From the NCBI RefSeq assembly GCF_000020005.1, contig NC_010718.1, forward strand, positions 2,562,001-2,626,000: 64,000 nt of DNA, written 5' to 3'. The DNA is from Natranaerobius thermophilus JW/NM-WN-LF (GTDB lineage: Bacteria; Bacillota; Natranaerobiia; Natranaerobiales; Natranaerobiaceae). Under the pieces are notes generated by a model, which was not told where the DNA came from, made no database searches, and was given only the letters and a program-made list of their open reading frames with translations. This document shows positions 1 through 9,641 of the stretch, piece after piece. The position numbers and the translations under genes are program-made. Positions within the stretch are counted from its first letter, which is position 1; each line of letters opens with the position of its first letter.

Positions 1-843
1 CTAGATCTCCCTATGAGCATGCCTGGTGGCATGACAACTTATATTAACAGCCACAGGAATGCTTGTTAGATGAACAGGATATTTTTCTATATGCACATCC
101 AGAGCAGTAGTCCTGCCTCCAAAGCCTTGAGGACCAATTCCCAGGTTATTAATCTGTTCTAACAGTTCTTCCTCCAGCTGGGCATACTGATCTTCAGGAT
201 GACGACTGCCCACAGGCCTGAGCAATGCTTTTTTCGATAGATAAGCCACTTTTTCAAAGTTTCCGCCAAGGCCAACACCAATAATAAAAGGTGGACATGC
301 ATTGGGTCCAGCTTGCTCCACACTTCTAACCACAAAGTCAATAATCCCCTCTTTTCCCTGGGAAGGTGTCAGCATTTTCAAAGTGCTCATATTTTCACTG
401 CCACCGCCCTTGGGCGCCACATCTAGCTTCACTTTATCTCCAGGAACAATTCTGGTATGAATAATTGCCGGAGTATTATCACCAGTGTTTTCTCTATTTA
501 AAGGATCCTTTACCATAGAGGTTCTCAAATAAGCTCTCAGATAAGCTTCTCTAACTCCTTGATTAACTGCTTCGGTTAGTTCACCTCCTGTAAAGTGTAC
601 ATCCTGGCCGATATCCATAAAAACCACACTGGTACCAGTGTCCTGACAGATCGGAACCTCTTGTTCCTTGGCTATTTCCGCATTTTTAAGAAGTTGTTTT
701 AATACTTCTTGACCTACAGGAGATTCTTCCCCTGCCAGACCATCTTTTAAAGCCTGGGACACATCTTCACCCAGGAACTGATTGGCTTCAATAAACATCT
801 CTTTTACACTCCTGGTAATCTCGGAAACATGGATTTTACGCAA
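1..843 (-). CDS. Class I (Fe-S) fumarate hydratase, alpha subunit
   Basis: Alpha half of an oxygen-sensitive [4Fe-4S] fumarase/tartrate-dehydratase type hydro-lyase, interconverting fumarate and malate in the cytoplasm. The 280-residue chain has the family's three conserved cysteines: C66 in the VPICQDTGT motif, C183 in NACPP and C270 in NISCHATRHAHRE. The stop codon is at bases 1-3, so this subunit is complete; the beta subunit, which normally follows, would lie outside the window. The start is TTG, supported by a TAAGGAGG box 7-8 bases upstream. It lies 50 bp downstream of malic enzyme on the same strand, so the two probably share a transcript handling C4 dicarboxylates. Tartrate dehydratase is the main alternative substrate assignment. 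Confidence 0.93.
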   Translation of the reverse strand: MRKIHVSEITRSVKEMFIEANQFLGEDVSQALKDGLAGEESPVGQEVLKQLLKNAEIAKEQEVPICQDTGTSVVFMDIGQDVHFTGGELTEAVNQGVREAYLRAYLRTSMVKDPLNRENTGDNTPAIIHTRIVPGDKVKLDVAPKGGGSENMSTLKMLTPSQGKEGIIDFVVRSVEQAGPNACPPFIIGVGLGGNFEKVAYLSKKALLRPVGSRHPEDQYAQLEEELLEQINNLGIGPQGFGGRTTALDVHIEKYPVHLTSIPVAVNISCHATRHAHREI

Positions 844-893
844 AGAGATTCCTCCTTAGCTTATGTTTGCTTTATGGCTTATAATAGCATGAA

Positions 894-2105
894 CTATATT
901 GAATTGATATCCTTTCGATTTAGCCCAGAATCTATTGCAGCCTTTGCCACAGCCCTGGCTACAGTTTTGGCAATTTTTTTGTCTATGGCATCAGGTATCA
1001 CATAATCTTGTCTTAAATTGGCAGGAGGGATTAACTCTGCAATAGCTTGCGAAGCTGCAATTTTCATATCCTCGTTGATATCTTTTGCTTGCACATCCAG
1101 GGCTCCCCGCAGTATCCCGGGAAAAGCCAAAACATTATTGATTTGATTTGGGAAATCACTCCGCCCCGTTCCTACTACTTTAGCACCTGCCTCCTGAGCT
1201 AGATGAGGATAAATCTCCGGAACTGGATTTGCCAGGGCAAAAATAATCGGATCCCTATTCATGCTCACTACCATCTCTTTAGTCACACTGTCAGGAACAG
1301 ACAATCCTAAGAAGACATCGGCACCTTCCATGGCTCGGGCTAAATCTCCGGTAATATTGTCTTGATTAGTCCTCTCCGCCATTTCTTCCTTAATCCAATT
1401 CATACCTTGTCTGCGTCCCTTATGAATAATCCCCCTGGAATCACACAAAATTAAATCTCCACAGTTCATATCCATGAGAAGCTTGGCCGTGGCAATCCCT
1501 CCTGCCCCCGAACCATTGACTACAATTCGTACATCTTCAATTTTCTTATTAACAAGTTTTAAAGAATTGATTAAGGCAGCAGTGGCTACAATGGCTGTTC
1601 CGTGTTGGTCATCGTGGAATATGGGTATATCTGTTTCTTCTTTTAACCGACGCTCAATTTCAATACACCTGGGAGAGCTTATATCCTCTAGGTTAATACC
1701 ACCCCAGGTAGCCTCAGTTCCCTTAACTATCCTGACAATTTCGTCCACATTTTGCGTGTTTACACACAAGGGAAAAGCATCTATATTGGCAAATTCCTTG
1801 AATAAAACAGCTTTTCCTTCCATAACAGGCATGGCAGCTTGGGCACCGATATTGCCTAAACCCAGGACAGCAGAGCCGTCTGTCACAACTGCCACATTAT
1901 TCCCTCGATTTGTATATTGCCATACTTTCTCAGAGTTTGCAGCGATCTCACGACAGGGTTCAGCAACACCTGGACTATATGCCAGGGAGAGGTCTTCCTT
2001 GTTCTTAATAGTGACTTTACTTTTGACCTCAAGCTTCCCTGGAGATCGTTGATGTAGTTCAAGTGCAAGTTTCTTCATTTCCTCGTTATTCAATACGTAA
2101 TACAC
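894..2105 (-). CDS. Malic enzyme (oxaloacetate-decarboxylating malate dehydrogenase)
   Basis: Oxidative decarboxylation of malate to pyruvate with NAD(P). At about 400 residues it is the short bacterial type without a phosphotransacetylase tail. Visible landmarks are Y43 in the LAYSPGVAEP motif, K98 in the EGKAVLFKEF region, the metal-binding DDQHGTA motif at 165-171, and the nucleotide-binding GSGAGG loop at 198-203. The open frame begins at GTG 2105, but the AGGAGGTG ribosome site overlaps that codon; the TTG at 2093 (LNNEEMKK) is the more likely start. It precedes the fumarase subunit on the same strand and follows a C4-dicarboxylate-type symporter gene, which is separated by a terminator. 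Cofactor preference cannot be read with confidence. Confidence 0.95.
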   Translation of the reverse strand: MYYVLNNEEMKKLALELHQRSPGKLEVKSKVTIKNKEDLSLAYSPGVAEPCREIAANSEKVWQYTNRGNNVAVVTDGSAVLGLGNIGAQAAMPVMEGKAVLFKEFANIDAFPLCVNTQNVDEIVRIVKGTEATWGGINLEDISSPRCIEIERRLKEETDIPIFHDDQHGTAIVATAALINSLKLVNKKIEDVRIVVNGSGAGGIATAKLLMDMNCGDLILCDSRGIIHKGRRQGMNWIKEEMAERTNQDNITGDLARAMEGADVFLGLSVPDSVTKEMVVSMNRDPIIFALANPVPEIYPHLAQEAGAKVVGTGRSDFPNQINNVLAFPGILRGALDVQAKDINEDMKIAASQAIAELIPPANLRQDYVIPDAIDKKIAKTVARAVAKAAIDSGLNRKDINSI

Positions 2106-2220
2106 CTCCTGAAAAGATTCATTATTCCCTAGACTCGTTCCCCTGACTCGTTCTTCTTATATTATACTTCTATGTTGAGATAATAGCTTCCTTCTATAAG
2201 TTCACCAAAAAATACCAAAT

Positions 2221-2249
2221 CAAAAAAAGGGGACACCAAAGGCATCCCC
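2221..2249 (-). terminator. Rho-independent terminator after the SDF symporter
   Basis: Read on the minus strand, a GGGGATGCC / GGTGTCCCC hairpin with a TTT loop is followed by seven T. It lies about 60 bp past the stop of the symporter gene and upstream of malic enzyme, so these are separate transcription units. Confidence 0.85.
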
Positions 2250-2308
2250 AAGTAATTACTAAAGTATTTATTTCTAATTAAATATTTGATTTTATTATTA
2301 TTTAGTTC

Positions 2309-3631
2309 TTAACTATCAGAACTTGTTCCAGAGTCTGTACTTTCACCTTCATCTTGAAAGTCAACCCACGCTCCTGAATTCAGGTCAATACCATCATTGT
2401 ACTTAGCAACAACACTGGTTACTGACAAGTCACCGGCGACATTGTTCATGGTTCTGAAAGCATCTAATATTGGATCAACACCCGCTACAAAGGCGACTAC
2501 TCCCAGGGGTAAGCCCAACTGAGTCAATACCATAGACAACATTATCATACCTGAACCAGGTACTCCTGCTGTACCAATACTGGCCAGTACCGTAGTAGTA
2601 ACAATAGTAATCTGTTCCACCAGAGTCAGTGATTCCCCAACCAGGTTAGCTGCAAAAATAGCGGCAACACCCTGATACATGGCAGTTCCATCCATATTAA
2701 TTGTGGCTCCTAAAGGAAGAGTAAATGAATATATTTTCTCATCGATTTTCAAGTTTTCATTGGCAGTTCGCATGGAAATAGGTAGTACACCAGCACTGGA
2801 CCTGGTTGCAAAAGCTGTTAACAGTATTTCTTTAGTACCTTTAATAAATCTCAAAGGCGATTTTCTCAATATAACTCCATTTAAAATAACACCATAAATT
2901 ATCAACATGTGGATTCCCACAGCCAACACGAAAGTTAATATTACCAGGCCAAATTCCACCAGGGCTTCGGGGCCAGCTTCCCCAAAAGTAACTGCTAATA
3001 ATGCAAATACACCAATAACACCGTATTCCATTACACCCCTGACAATTTTGAACATGGCTTCAGAAGCTGTTTCTGTAATGTTAAAAATTATGTCTACACC
3101 ATTTTTTACTTCTTCATTATCACTGGATTCCCTGACAAAAGCCAAAGCTATACCGAAGATAATTGCAAATATCAATACCTGAAGAACTTCGGCCTCGGCC
3201 ATAGCCTCAACCACGTTTTCTGGGAATAAATTCAGAAATACATCAATCATACTCGGTGCTTCTTCTGGATCCATATCGTACTCACCGGGCAACTCTAAAC
3301 CTAGTCCAGGGTTGAACAAATTAGCCATTGTTAAACCGATAATAATTGCTACAATAGTAGTTAAAATATAAATTCCGACAGTTTGACCACCCACTCGCCC
3401 CAATTGCGATGGTGTCAATTTCTTCATTGCTGTAATTAAAGTAAAAACAATAATTGGAATAACAACCATCATCAATAATCTGAGAAATAGATCTCCTAGA
3501 GGTTCAATTACTTTTATGGGTTCTCCAACTATTAGGCCTACGATAATACCAAGTACAAAGGCTACCCCCATTCTCTGGATGAAGGGGATTTCAAAATACT
3601 TGCGTAAGATTCCTTTACCTTCAGCCATCAT
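2309..3631 (-). CDS. Dicarboxylate/amino acid:cation symporter (SDF family)
   Basis: Integral membrane secondary transporter of the GltP/DctA family (DAACS), importing dicarboxylates or acidic amino acids with Na+ or H+. The 440-residue sequence has many hydrophobic helices and the family's C-terminal signatures: a serine-containing re-entrant region around ATRSSAGVLP, the NMDGTAMYQG motif, and the ASIGTAGVPGSG loop. The C-terminus is a short acidic/serine tail. The ATG at 3631 has a GAGGAGG-like site upstream. Its neighbours, malic enzyme and fumarase, favour malate or fumarate as substrate, but glutamate/aspartate cannot be excluded from sequence alone. Transcription appears to end at the hairpin at 2221-2249. 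Confidence 0.93.
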   Translation of the reverse strand: MMAEGKGILRKYFEIPFIQRMGVAFVLGIIVGLIVGEPIKVIEPLGDLFLRLLMMVVIPIIVFTLITAMKKLTPSQLGRVGGQTVGIYILTTIVAIIIGLTMANLFNPGLGLELPGEYDMDPEEAPSMIDVFLNLFPENVVEAMAEAEVLQVLIFAIIFGIALAFVRESSDNEEVKNGVDIIFNITETASEAMFKIVRGVMEYGVIGVFALLAVTFGEAGPEALVEFGLVILTFVLAVGIHMLIIYGVILNGVILRKSPLRFIKGTKEILLTAFATRSSAGVLPISMRTANENLKIDEKIYSFTLPLGATINMDGTAMYQGVAAIFAANLVGESLTLVEQITIVTTTVLASIGTAGVPGSGMIMLSMVLTQLGLPLGVVAFVAGVDPILDAFRTMNNVAGDLSVTSVVAKYNDGIDLNSGAWVDFQDEGESTDSGTSSDS

Positions 3632-3728
3632 TTTCCTCCTCTCAGTTAAAGTATTAAAACATTACTATATTTACTATTATTTTATTATAAATATGAAGGG
3701 AGTCAAGATAAATTTGTCATTAAGCCAT

Positions 3729-3773
3729 AAAAAACTGCCCCTAAAATGTGTAGCAGTTTTACATTTAGGGACA
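3729..3773 (-). terminator. Probable terminator of the opp operon
   Basis: On the minus strand a CCCTAAATGT / ACATTTTAGGG stem is followed by GGCAGTTTTTTATGG. It sits about 110 bp beyond the oppF stop and is the first hairpin with a U-run after the five-gene operon. Confidence 0.7.
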
Positions 3774-3802
3774 GCTCGTTATAGGCCTAGTATTTTAACT
3801 AA

Positions 3803-3869
3803 ATATTGTTTCATGAAACAATATCAATATATAGCCAGTCACAGTAACTATTTTAAGGCTATATATTGA
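3803..3869. repeat. Two adjacent inverted repeats downstream of oppF
   Basis: Bases 3803-3824 form a perfect 22-bp palindrome with half-site ATATTGTTTCA. Immediately beside it, TCAATATATAGCC (3824-3836) is mirrored exactly by GGCTATATATTGA (3857-3869) across a 20-nt loop. They begin 13 bp past the oppF stop. They may act as 3' mRNA structures or as a protein-binding site; no U-run follows them. Confidence 0.7.
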
Positions 3870-3881
3870 TGATATAATAAA

Positions 3882-4826
3882 CTATTCCTTCACCATATGA
3901 CAGGCCACCAATCCGTGACCTTCAACTTCTTTCAATTCTGGCTCTTGTTCCTTGCAAATATCATCGCGCTCGAAACAACGACCGTAAAAACGGCAACCTT
4001 TTCCTGGGTTTACAGGGCTTGGTACATCCCCTTCCAAGATAATTCGACGCTGCTGAGCTTCAATTGATGGAATAGGAATTGCAGAAATCAAAGCCCTGGT
4101 ATAGGGGTGTTTGGGATTTCTAAAAATACTGTTGTAATCTGTCATCTCAACTAACTTTCCAACGTACATTACTGCCACCTTGTCACTAATATGCTTAACA
4201 ACGGACAAGTCATGGGCAATAAAGAGATAAGTCAAGTCCAGCTCATCCTGTAGATCATCCAATAGATTTAAAATCTGTGCCTGAATAGACACGTCCAGAG
4301 ATGAAACCGGCTCGTCAAGAACTACGAATTTTGGATTCAAAGCAAGAGCTCTTGCTATTCCGACACGTTGGCGTCTTCCCCCGTCCAGCTCGTGGGGATA
4401 AGCATTTAACAATCTGCTGGATAAGCCCACAGTTTCCATGAGCTCTCTAATCCTTTTCTTTTTATCTTTTTTAATGCCGTGAATCTCAAAGGGCTCGGAT
4501 AAAATACTTTTGACATTCATCCTGGGATTCAAGGAAGAAAAAGGATCCTGAAACACAATTTGAGCGTCACGACGGAAAGCTTGCATTTGCTTACCATCAA
4601 AATTCTTAATGTCTTGACCGTCAAAAATAATTTCACCGTCTGTTCTGGGGACCAATCTCAGGACCAGTCGACCTGTAGTTGATTTTCCACAGCCCGACTC
4701 TCCGACAAGGCCCAGGGTTTCTCCCTTGTTTACATTAAAATAAATATCATCTACGGCATGAAGCTGGCCGTCTTTAGTATCGAAGTACTTTTTCAAGCCA
4801 TTTACTTCCAGCAATTTTTCAGCCAT
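3882..4826 (-). CDS. oppF: Oligopeptide ABC transporter ATP-binding protein OppF
   Basis: One of two cytoplasmic ATPases driving the oligopeptide importer. The 314 residues show Walker A (GESGCGKST), a Q-loop ([11 protein letters not shown]), Walker B ([11 protein letters not shown]) and the C-terminal Opp/Dpp extension with clustered cysteines ([16 protein letters not shown]) typical of a [4Fe-4S]-type motif in this family. The signature reads [16 protein letters not shown] instead of the usual LSGGQ form, a variant I know from other OppF-like proteins, so it is not evidence of inactivity. It is the last gene of the minus-strand opp operon, 11 bp behind oppD. Confidence 0.95.
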   Translation of the reverse strand: MAEKLLEVNGLKKYFDTKDGQLHAVDDIYFNVNKGETLGLVGESGCGKSTTGRLVLRLVPRTDGEIIFDGQDIKNFDGKQMQAFRRDAQIVFQDPFSSLNPRMNVKSILSEPFEIHGIKKDKKKRIRELMETVGLSSRLLNAYPHELDGGRRQRVGIARALALNPKFVVLDEPVSSLDVSIQAQILNLLDDLQDELDLTYLFIAHDLSVVKHISDKVAVMYVGKLVEMTDYNSIFRNPKHPYTRALISAIPIPSIEAQQRRIILEGDVPSPVNPGKGCRFYGRCFERDDICKEQEPELKEVEGHGLVACHMVKE

Positions 4827-4837
4827 GAATGACCCTC

Positions 4838-5854
4838 CTAGCTTTTGACCGCGGAATCGGAAAATTTGTGCTCATACCTGCTGTCATAAATGTGACAGAG
4901 AACCCGGTGCTCTTTACCTTGTTCGTCTTTGCTGATGATTTCCTCGGGATGTTCCTCTCGGCAGATGTCTATAGCTTTTGGACATCTGGGGTGGAAAGGA
5001 CAACCTTCCGGAAGCTCTGTGGGTTCTGGCATTAAACCTTTAATAGGAGTCAATCTGTCCTCATCTTCATCCAGGCTGGGAATAGACCCAAATAACCCGT
5101 CAGTATAAGGATGCTTGGGATTGGTAAACAGTGTCTTTTTGTCGGCAAACTCTACAATTTTACCTGTATACATAATGGCCACTTTATCACAGGCATCAGC
5201 TACAATTCCCAGGTCGTGTGTTATCATAAGCATAGCCGTCTTAAATTCATGTTTTAAATTATTCATAACTTCAAGAACCTGGGCCTGAATAGTCACATCA
5301 AGAGCCGTAGTAGGCTCATCGGCAATTAACAAGTGAGGATTACAGGCCAGGGCAATGGCGATTACCACACGCTGTTTCATACCCCCACTAAACTGATGGG
5401 GATAATCATCTATCCTTGATTTGGGAAGGCCAACAACTTCTAGCATTTCCTTGGCTTTTTCAATAGCATCTGAACGGTTTAGTTTCTGATGCAATTGAAT
5501 TCCCTCGGCAATCTGTTCACCGATTGTAATTACTGGGTTTAAGGATGTCATAGGATCCTGAAAGATCATAGAAATAGAGTTACCACGAATTTTTTGCAAC
5601 TGGGATTCTTTTTTCTTCAGTAGATCCTCTCCTTGAAAATAAACCTCTCCACCTTCAATTACACCCGGCGGATCAGGTACCAAGTTCATAATACCCAGGG
5701 CTGTAGTTGTCTTACCTGCTCCGGTTTCTCCAACCAGACCCAGGGTTTCTCCTTCTTCCAGCCAAAAATTTACCCCGTCACAGGCCTTAATGCGACCATC
5801 TTCTGTGACGTAGTGAATGCTGAGATCTTTTACTTCCAGGAGCTTTTCGCTCAT
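4838..5854 (-). CDS. oppD: Oligopeptide ABC transporter ATP-binding protein OppD
   Basis: Second ATPase of the peptide importer, pairing with OppF beneath the OppB/OppC channel. The 338-residue chain has Walker A (GETGAGKTT), the signature FSGGMKQRV, Walker B (LLIADEPTTALD) and the family's C-terminal cysteine-containing tail (GCPFHPRCPKAIDIC). Length is normal for OppD/DppD. The start has a GGGAGG-type site in front. It follows oppC by about 105 bp and precedes oppF by 11 bp, all on the minus strand, consistent with one operon. Confidence 0.95.
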   Translation of the reverse strand: MSEKLLEVKDLSIHYVTEDGRIKACDGVNFWLEEGETLGLVGETGAGKTTTALGIMNLVPDPPGVIEGGEVYFQGEDLLKKKESQLQKIRGNSISMIFQDPMTSLNPVITIGEQIAEGIQLHQKLNRSDAIEKAKEMLEVVGLPKSRIDDYPHQFSGGMKQRVVIAIALACNPHLLIADEPTTALDVTIQAQVLEVMNNLKHEFKTAMLMITHDLGIVADACDKVAIMYTGKIVEFADKKTLFTNPKHPYTDGLFGSIPSLDEDEDRLTPIKGLMPEPTELPEGCPFHPRCPKAIDICREEHPEEIISKDEQGKEHRVLCHIYDSRYEHKFSDSAVKS

Positions 5855-5959
5855 CCATCTCCCTCCTATGCGAATCTAATCGCGCTGGTTCTATTTCACG
5901 TAAATTTTTCGGTTTATTAAGAGATCTCACTGTCTTAATATCAATACCAATTTAGCAAA

Positions 5960-6874
5960 TTAGTCCTTCAACCTTGGGTCCAAGGCATCTCTCAAGCCGT
6001 CTCCAAATAGGTTTAGCCCCAGTATAGTTAGGGCAATGGCTAGTCCCGGGAATGTAGAAATCCACCAGGAATCCCTGATAAATCTCATACCATCGGAAAG
6101 CATTGCTCCCCATTCAGGAGCCGGCGGCTGTGCACCCAGACCGATGAAGGACAGTCCTGCAGCTGATAATATAGCCATAGCTACACCCAGGGTAGCCTGT
6201 ACAATGATAGGAGCTAGAGCATTGGGGATGATATGCTTAACTATTATCCTGCTATTTTTAGCTCCCAGGGCCTGGGCAGCTTCTACGAATTCTTCCTCTT
6301 TCAAGGTTAGTACAGAACCCCGGACGATCCGGGCAAATTGGGGTATAAACCCTATTCCTACTGCAATAAATAAATTAGTCAGCGAGGGGCCAATGGCACT
6401 AACAATGGCAATGGCCAACAAAATAGGTGGAATAGATAAAATTATATCCACAACTCTCATGACAACATTGTCCACCAAATGGCCAAAATAACCCGCTATA
6501 GCACCTAAAAGACTTCCCGATACTAGAGAAATAGCTATAGCTATGAAACCAACCTGAATAGACAGGCGAGTACCGTGAATAATTCTACTCAAGATACATC
6601 TACCCAAGTGGTCAGTACCTAGTAGAAATTCAGAAGAAGGCGATTCCCTCACTGCATCGTAATTTTGTTCAGCGTAATCATAAGGAGCAATTACATCGGC
6701 AAAAATAGCCGTTACAAAGAGTAGGGCCACGAGAAACAATCCTACCATGGCCGATTTATTCCTCTTCAGGCGTCGCCAGGCCTCAGCCCATTGACTACGA
6801 CCAACCTGTTCAGTTTTCTGTTGATCTGTACTTTCCGTGACAGAGGTATTTTTTTGGGTTTCTGATTCTGCCAT
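5960..6874 (-). CDS. oppC: Oligopeptide ABC transporter permease OppC
   Basis: Inner-membrane channel subunit of the peptide importer. The 304 residues start with a hydrophilic, Gln/Thr-rich cytoplasmic tail, then a first membrane helix near residues 43-63, the conserved LLGTDHLGRC motif, and a cluster of further helices carrying the permease EAA loop (EAAQALGAKNSRIIVKHIIP). A second signature, GLGAQPPAPEWGAM, is characteristic of DppC/OppC. It follows oppB by about 55 bp. Nickel or dipeptide specificity cannot be excluded from the permease alone. Confidence 0.94.
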   Translation of the reverse strand: MAESETQKNTSVTESTDQQKTEQVGRSQWAEAWRRLKRNKSAMVGLFLVALLFVTAIFADVIAPYDYAEQNYDAVRESPSSEFLLGTDHLGRCILSRIIHGTRLSIQVGFIAIAISLVSGSLLGAIAGYFGHLVDNVVMRVVDIILSIPPILLAIAIVSAIGPSLTNLFIAVGIGFIPQFARIVRGSVLTLKEEEFVEAAQALGAKNSRIIVKHIIPNALAPIIVQATLGVAMAILSAAGLSFIGLGAQPPAPEWGAMLSDGMRFIRDSWWISTFPGLAIALTILGLNLFGDGLRDALDPRLKD

Positions 6875-6929
6875 GCCTCATCTACCTCCTTAAAAACAAA
6901 AGTTAAGAGACCTTGTCAAACTGCTTCTC

Positions 6930-7856
6930 TTACTGATACTGGGCCTTGATACGTGGGTCTAAGAAAGCATAGAAAATGTCTACCAACAAATTGACTAGTG
7001 AAAACACAATAGCGATGAACAGTACTCCACCCTGTACTACTGTAAAGTTCTGTTCGCGAATACTGTCCACTATCAGCCTTCCCAAACCGGGAATAGAGAA
7101 AATAGTTTCCGTCAATACTGCTCCTCCCAGTAGGAACCCGAACTGAAGTCCAATGACAGTTACTACCGGTATTAAGGCATTTTTTAGAGCGTGCTTTACA
7201 ATTACTGTACGCTCATTTAGCCCCTTAGCCTTGGCAGTACGGATATAATCCTGACGCAGTACTTCCAGCATGGATGAACGGGTCATACGAGTAATAAGAC
7301 CAGCACTGCTCGTCCCAAGAGTGACTATTGGAAGCACGGCATGCTGCCAGGTATCAAATCCTGATGACGGAAATATGGGAAACAACACTGAAAATAATAG
7401 AATTGCCATCATACCCTGCCAAAAGTTAGGAAGTGACACACCTAAGAGGGCTCCCACCATAGTCACGTTATCAATAGCAGAGTTCTGGCGCACTGCAGAA
7501 ATTATCCCTGCAGGGATGCCAATTATTACTGCCAAAAAGATAGCACCAGTTGATAAAACTAATGTGTTTGGAAACCGTGCCATAATCTCAACCAATACCG
7601 GTCTACCAGTTGTCAAGGAGTAGCCAAAATCTCCCTGTATAACATCCGTCAAGTAATTCAAAAACTGTTGAAAGAATGGTAAATGTAGACCCATTTCCCG
7701 TCGCAGTTGTTTTACCTGATGTTCTGGAGCTTGTTCACCCAGCAAAATCAGTGCCGGGTCTCCAGGAGTTATATACATAATCGTGAAAACTATGAAAACT
7801 ACTCCTAGAAGGACAGGGATTAACTGGAGGAGTCGATTAAATATATACTTATGCAT
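6930..7856 (-). CDS. oppB: Oligopeptide ABC transporter permease OppB
   Basis: Inner-membrane channel partner of OppC. At 308 residues it has the N-terminal helix typical of DppB/OppB (RLLQLIPVLLGVVFIVF), followed by the TPGDPA motif, an EAA loop (RTAKAKGLNERTVIVKHALK) and the C-terminal DPRIK end. It is preceded by about 185 bp after the binding-protein gene; that gap holds a strong perfect hairpin (7983-8009), which probably makes the permease and ATPase genes less expressed than the binding protein. Confidence 0.94.
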   Translation of the reverse strand: MHKYIFNRLLQLIPVLLGVVFIVFTIMYITPGDPALILLGEQAPEHQVKQLRREMGLHLPFFQQFLNYLTDVIQGDFGYSLTTGRPVLVEIMARFPNTLVLSTGAIFLAVIIGIPAGIISAVRQNSAIDNVTMVGALLGVSLPNFWQGMMAILLFSVLFPIFPSSGFDTWQHAVLPIVTLGTSSAGLITRMTRSSMLEVLRQDYIRTAKAKGLNERTVIVKHALKNALIPVVTVIGLQFGFLLGGAVLTETIFSIPGLGRLIVDSIREQNFTVVQGGVLFIAIVFSLVNLLVDIFYAFLDPRIKAQYQ

Positions 7857-7982
7857 ACAAGTTTTCCCTCCCTTTAATAAGACCTATAGAACAAATAAAT
7901 AAAACTACATACTATTTTAAAGCTTTGTAATGCTTTTGCTTTTATGCTATTTTAAACTGTTATACTTCATGTTTTCTATAAA

Positions 7983-8009
7983 TAGGCCATGGAGACGATC
8001 CATGGCCTA
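7983..8009 (-). promoter_or_regulatory. Intercistronic hairpin between oppA and oppB
   Basis: A perfect 11-bp stem (TAGGCCATGGA / TCCATGGCCTA) with a 5-nt loop lies 33 bp after the oppA stop. There is no run of U after it, so it looks more like an mRNA-stabilising or partial-termination structure than a complete terminator. Confidence 0.7.
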
Positions 8010-8042
8010 CAAATTCCTTAGTCAGAAAAGAACGCAATCAGA

Positions 8043-9641
8043 TTAATCTGCAATAGTTACCTCAAACAGGTCATGGTGGCCTGCAGGATTAATAGTAAAG
8101 TTCTCTACAAAATCTCTAGTACCAACTGCTTCTTCACCCACTTGAGTAAAGATCCAAGGAGCTTCTTCAGTAACTATTTCTTGAATTTCCGCATAGATCT
8201 CAGCACGCTCATCTTCATCGAAAGTTCTACGACCTTCGTCTAGAAGTTCGTCTACTCTGTCATTATCATAGAAAGTTCTGTTTCCGGCTGCTCCATGCTC
8301 ATCACCATGGAATAGGGAGTATAATCCGTAATCGGCATCACCGGTTACTGAAACCCAGCCAAGTATGAACATATCATGCTCTCCTTGGGCAGTTTCTTCA
8401 AGATAAGTTCCCCACTCGCGAATGCTGATGTTTAGGTCAATACCCAGTTGAGACAACTGGCCTTGTACCATTTCAGCGATGTCCTGACGCTGCTGCTGGT
8501 CATTAGTCCAGATTTCTGCTTCAAATCCGTCTTCATAGCCAGCTTCAGCCAGTAGTTCTTCAGCTCTCTCCATATCCTGCTCATAAGATTTTACATCTTG
8601 ATTATTGTGCACTACTGCTGGAGCAAGGGGACTTCTAGCAGGTTCTCCCAGTCCATAATATACTCCTTCGACAATTGGTTCCATATCTAATGCATAGTTA
8701 ATTGCTTGTCGTACCCTTTCATCATCAAAGGGTTCTTTGTCAATATTAAAGCCAATATACTCAGTTGACAAGTTAGGTTCTCTTAAAAGAGTTAATTCTT
8801 CATGATCTTCTACTCTTTCAAGATCTGTTGGTGCTACATCGTAAATAATATCAGCACCACCTGTTTCTAATTCAATAGTTCTGTTTGTGTCCTCTTCAAT
8901 GTTTCTGAAAGAAAGCTGCTCTACACCAGCTTCTCCTCTCCAGTGGTCATCAAAACTAACTAGGTCAATTCTGTTTCCAATATCCCAATCGTCAAATTTA
9001 AATGGCCCAGTTCCTACAGGATTCTGTCCAAAGTCATCGCCATGTTCTTCAACTGCATCTTCATTGACAATGGCAGTTACTGAGTGACCAAGATGATAAA
9101 GAATTGGTGCAAAAGGTTCTTCTAGAGGAATTTGCACGGTATAATCATCTACAATTTCAATATTATCAACATCAACCATTTCTAAAATAAAAGCTCCCGG
9201 GGAAGCTTCGTCTTCATCTAACAATCTTTGATATGAATATTTAACATCTTCAGCTGTTAGCTCTTCACCATTGTGAAATTTAACGCCTTCGCGAAGATAG
9301 AATTCGTAAGTAGTATCATCGATCTGTTCCCAGTCTTCAGCCAGTCCTGGCTGAACCTCCATATTCTCGTCCTGCTCCACAAGAGTGTCAAAAATTTGCT
9401 CTGTAATTCTTGCAGAAGGTTGATCGTTTTCACCAATAGGATCTAGTGTTGGTGCATCTGCCCCCTGGGCAACTACCAAGTGATCTTCTTCAAGTCGTTC
9501 TTCCATTTCTTCCTCTTCTTCTCCTTCTGGTGCTTCGGCTTCGTCCTCAACATCAGGCTCTCCACAGCCTGTCAAGGTGAACACCAAAAGACCAGATAGC
9601 ACAATTGCTAGCCAAAATGGCTTTTTGTTAAATTTTTTCAC
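8043..9641 (-). CDS. oppA: Oligopeptide ABC transporter substrate-binding lipoprotein OppA
   Basis: Extracellular peptide-binding protein (SBP family 5) of the opp importer. The N-terminus is a lipoprotein signal: a lysine-rich start, a hydrophobic core and a lipobox LTGC with the cysteine near residue 26. A run of acidic residues (Glu/Asp) follows, acting as a linker from the membrane. The SBP_bac_5 fold is recognisable from YEFYLREGVKFHNGEELTAEDV and from FNIDKEPFDDERVRQAINYA. The 532-residue protein is strikingly acidic throughout, as expected for an exported protein in high salt. It is the first gene of the operon, with a ribosome site of the GGAGG type. Confidence 0.94.
   Translation of the reverse strand: MKKFNKKPFWLAIVLSGLLVFTLTGCGEPDVEDEAEAPEGEEEEEMEERLEEDHLVVAQGADAPTLDPIGENDQPSARITEQIFDTLVEQDENMEVQPGLAEDWEQIDDTTYEFYLREGVKFHNGEELTAEDVKYSYQRLLDEDEASPGAFILEMVDVDNIEIVDDYTVQIPLEEPFAPILYHLGHSVTAIVNEDAVEEHGDDFGQNPVGTGPFKFDDWDIGNRIDLVSFDDHWRGEAGVEQLSFRNIEEDTNRTIELETGGADIIYDVAPTDLERVEDHEELTLLREPNLSTEYIGFNIDKEPFDDERVRQAINYALDMEPIVEGVYYGLGEPARSPLAPAVVHNNQDVKSYEQDMERAEELLAEAGYEDGFEAEIWTNDQQQRQDIAEMVQGQLSQLGIDLNISIREWGTYLEETAQGEHDMFILGWVSVTGDADYGLYSLFHGDEHGAAGNRTFYDNDRVDELLDEGRRTFDEDERAEIYAEIQEIVTEEAPWIFTQVGEEAVGTRDFVENFTINPAGHHDLFEVTIAD

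Noticed and set aside
1474-2052. Long open frame on the plus strand opposite malic enzyme
   Set aside because: Composition and lack of a ribosome site show that it is a shadow of the real gene. The same holds for many frames opposite the ABC genes and stalk proteins.
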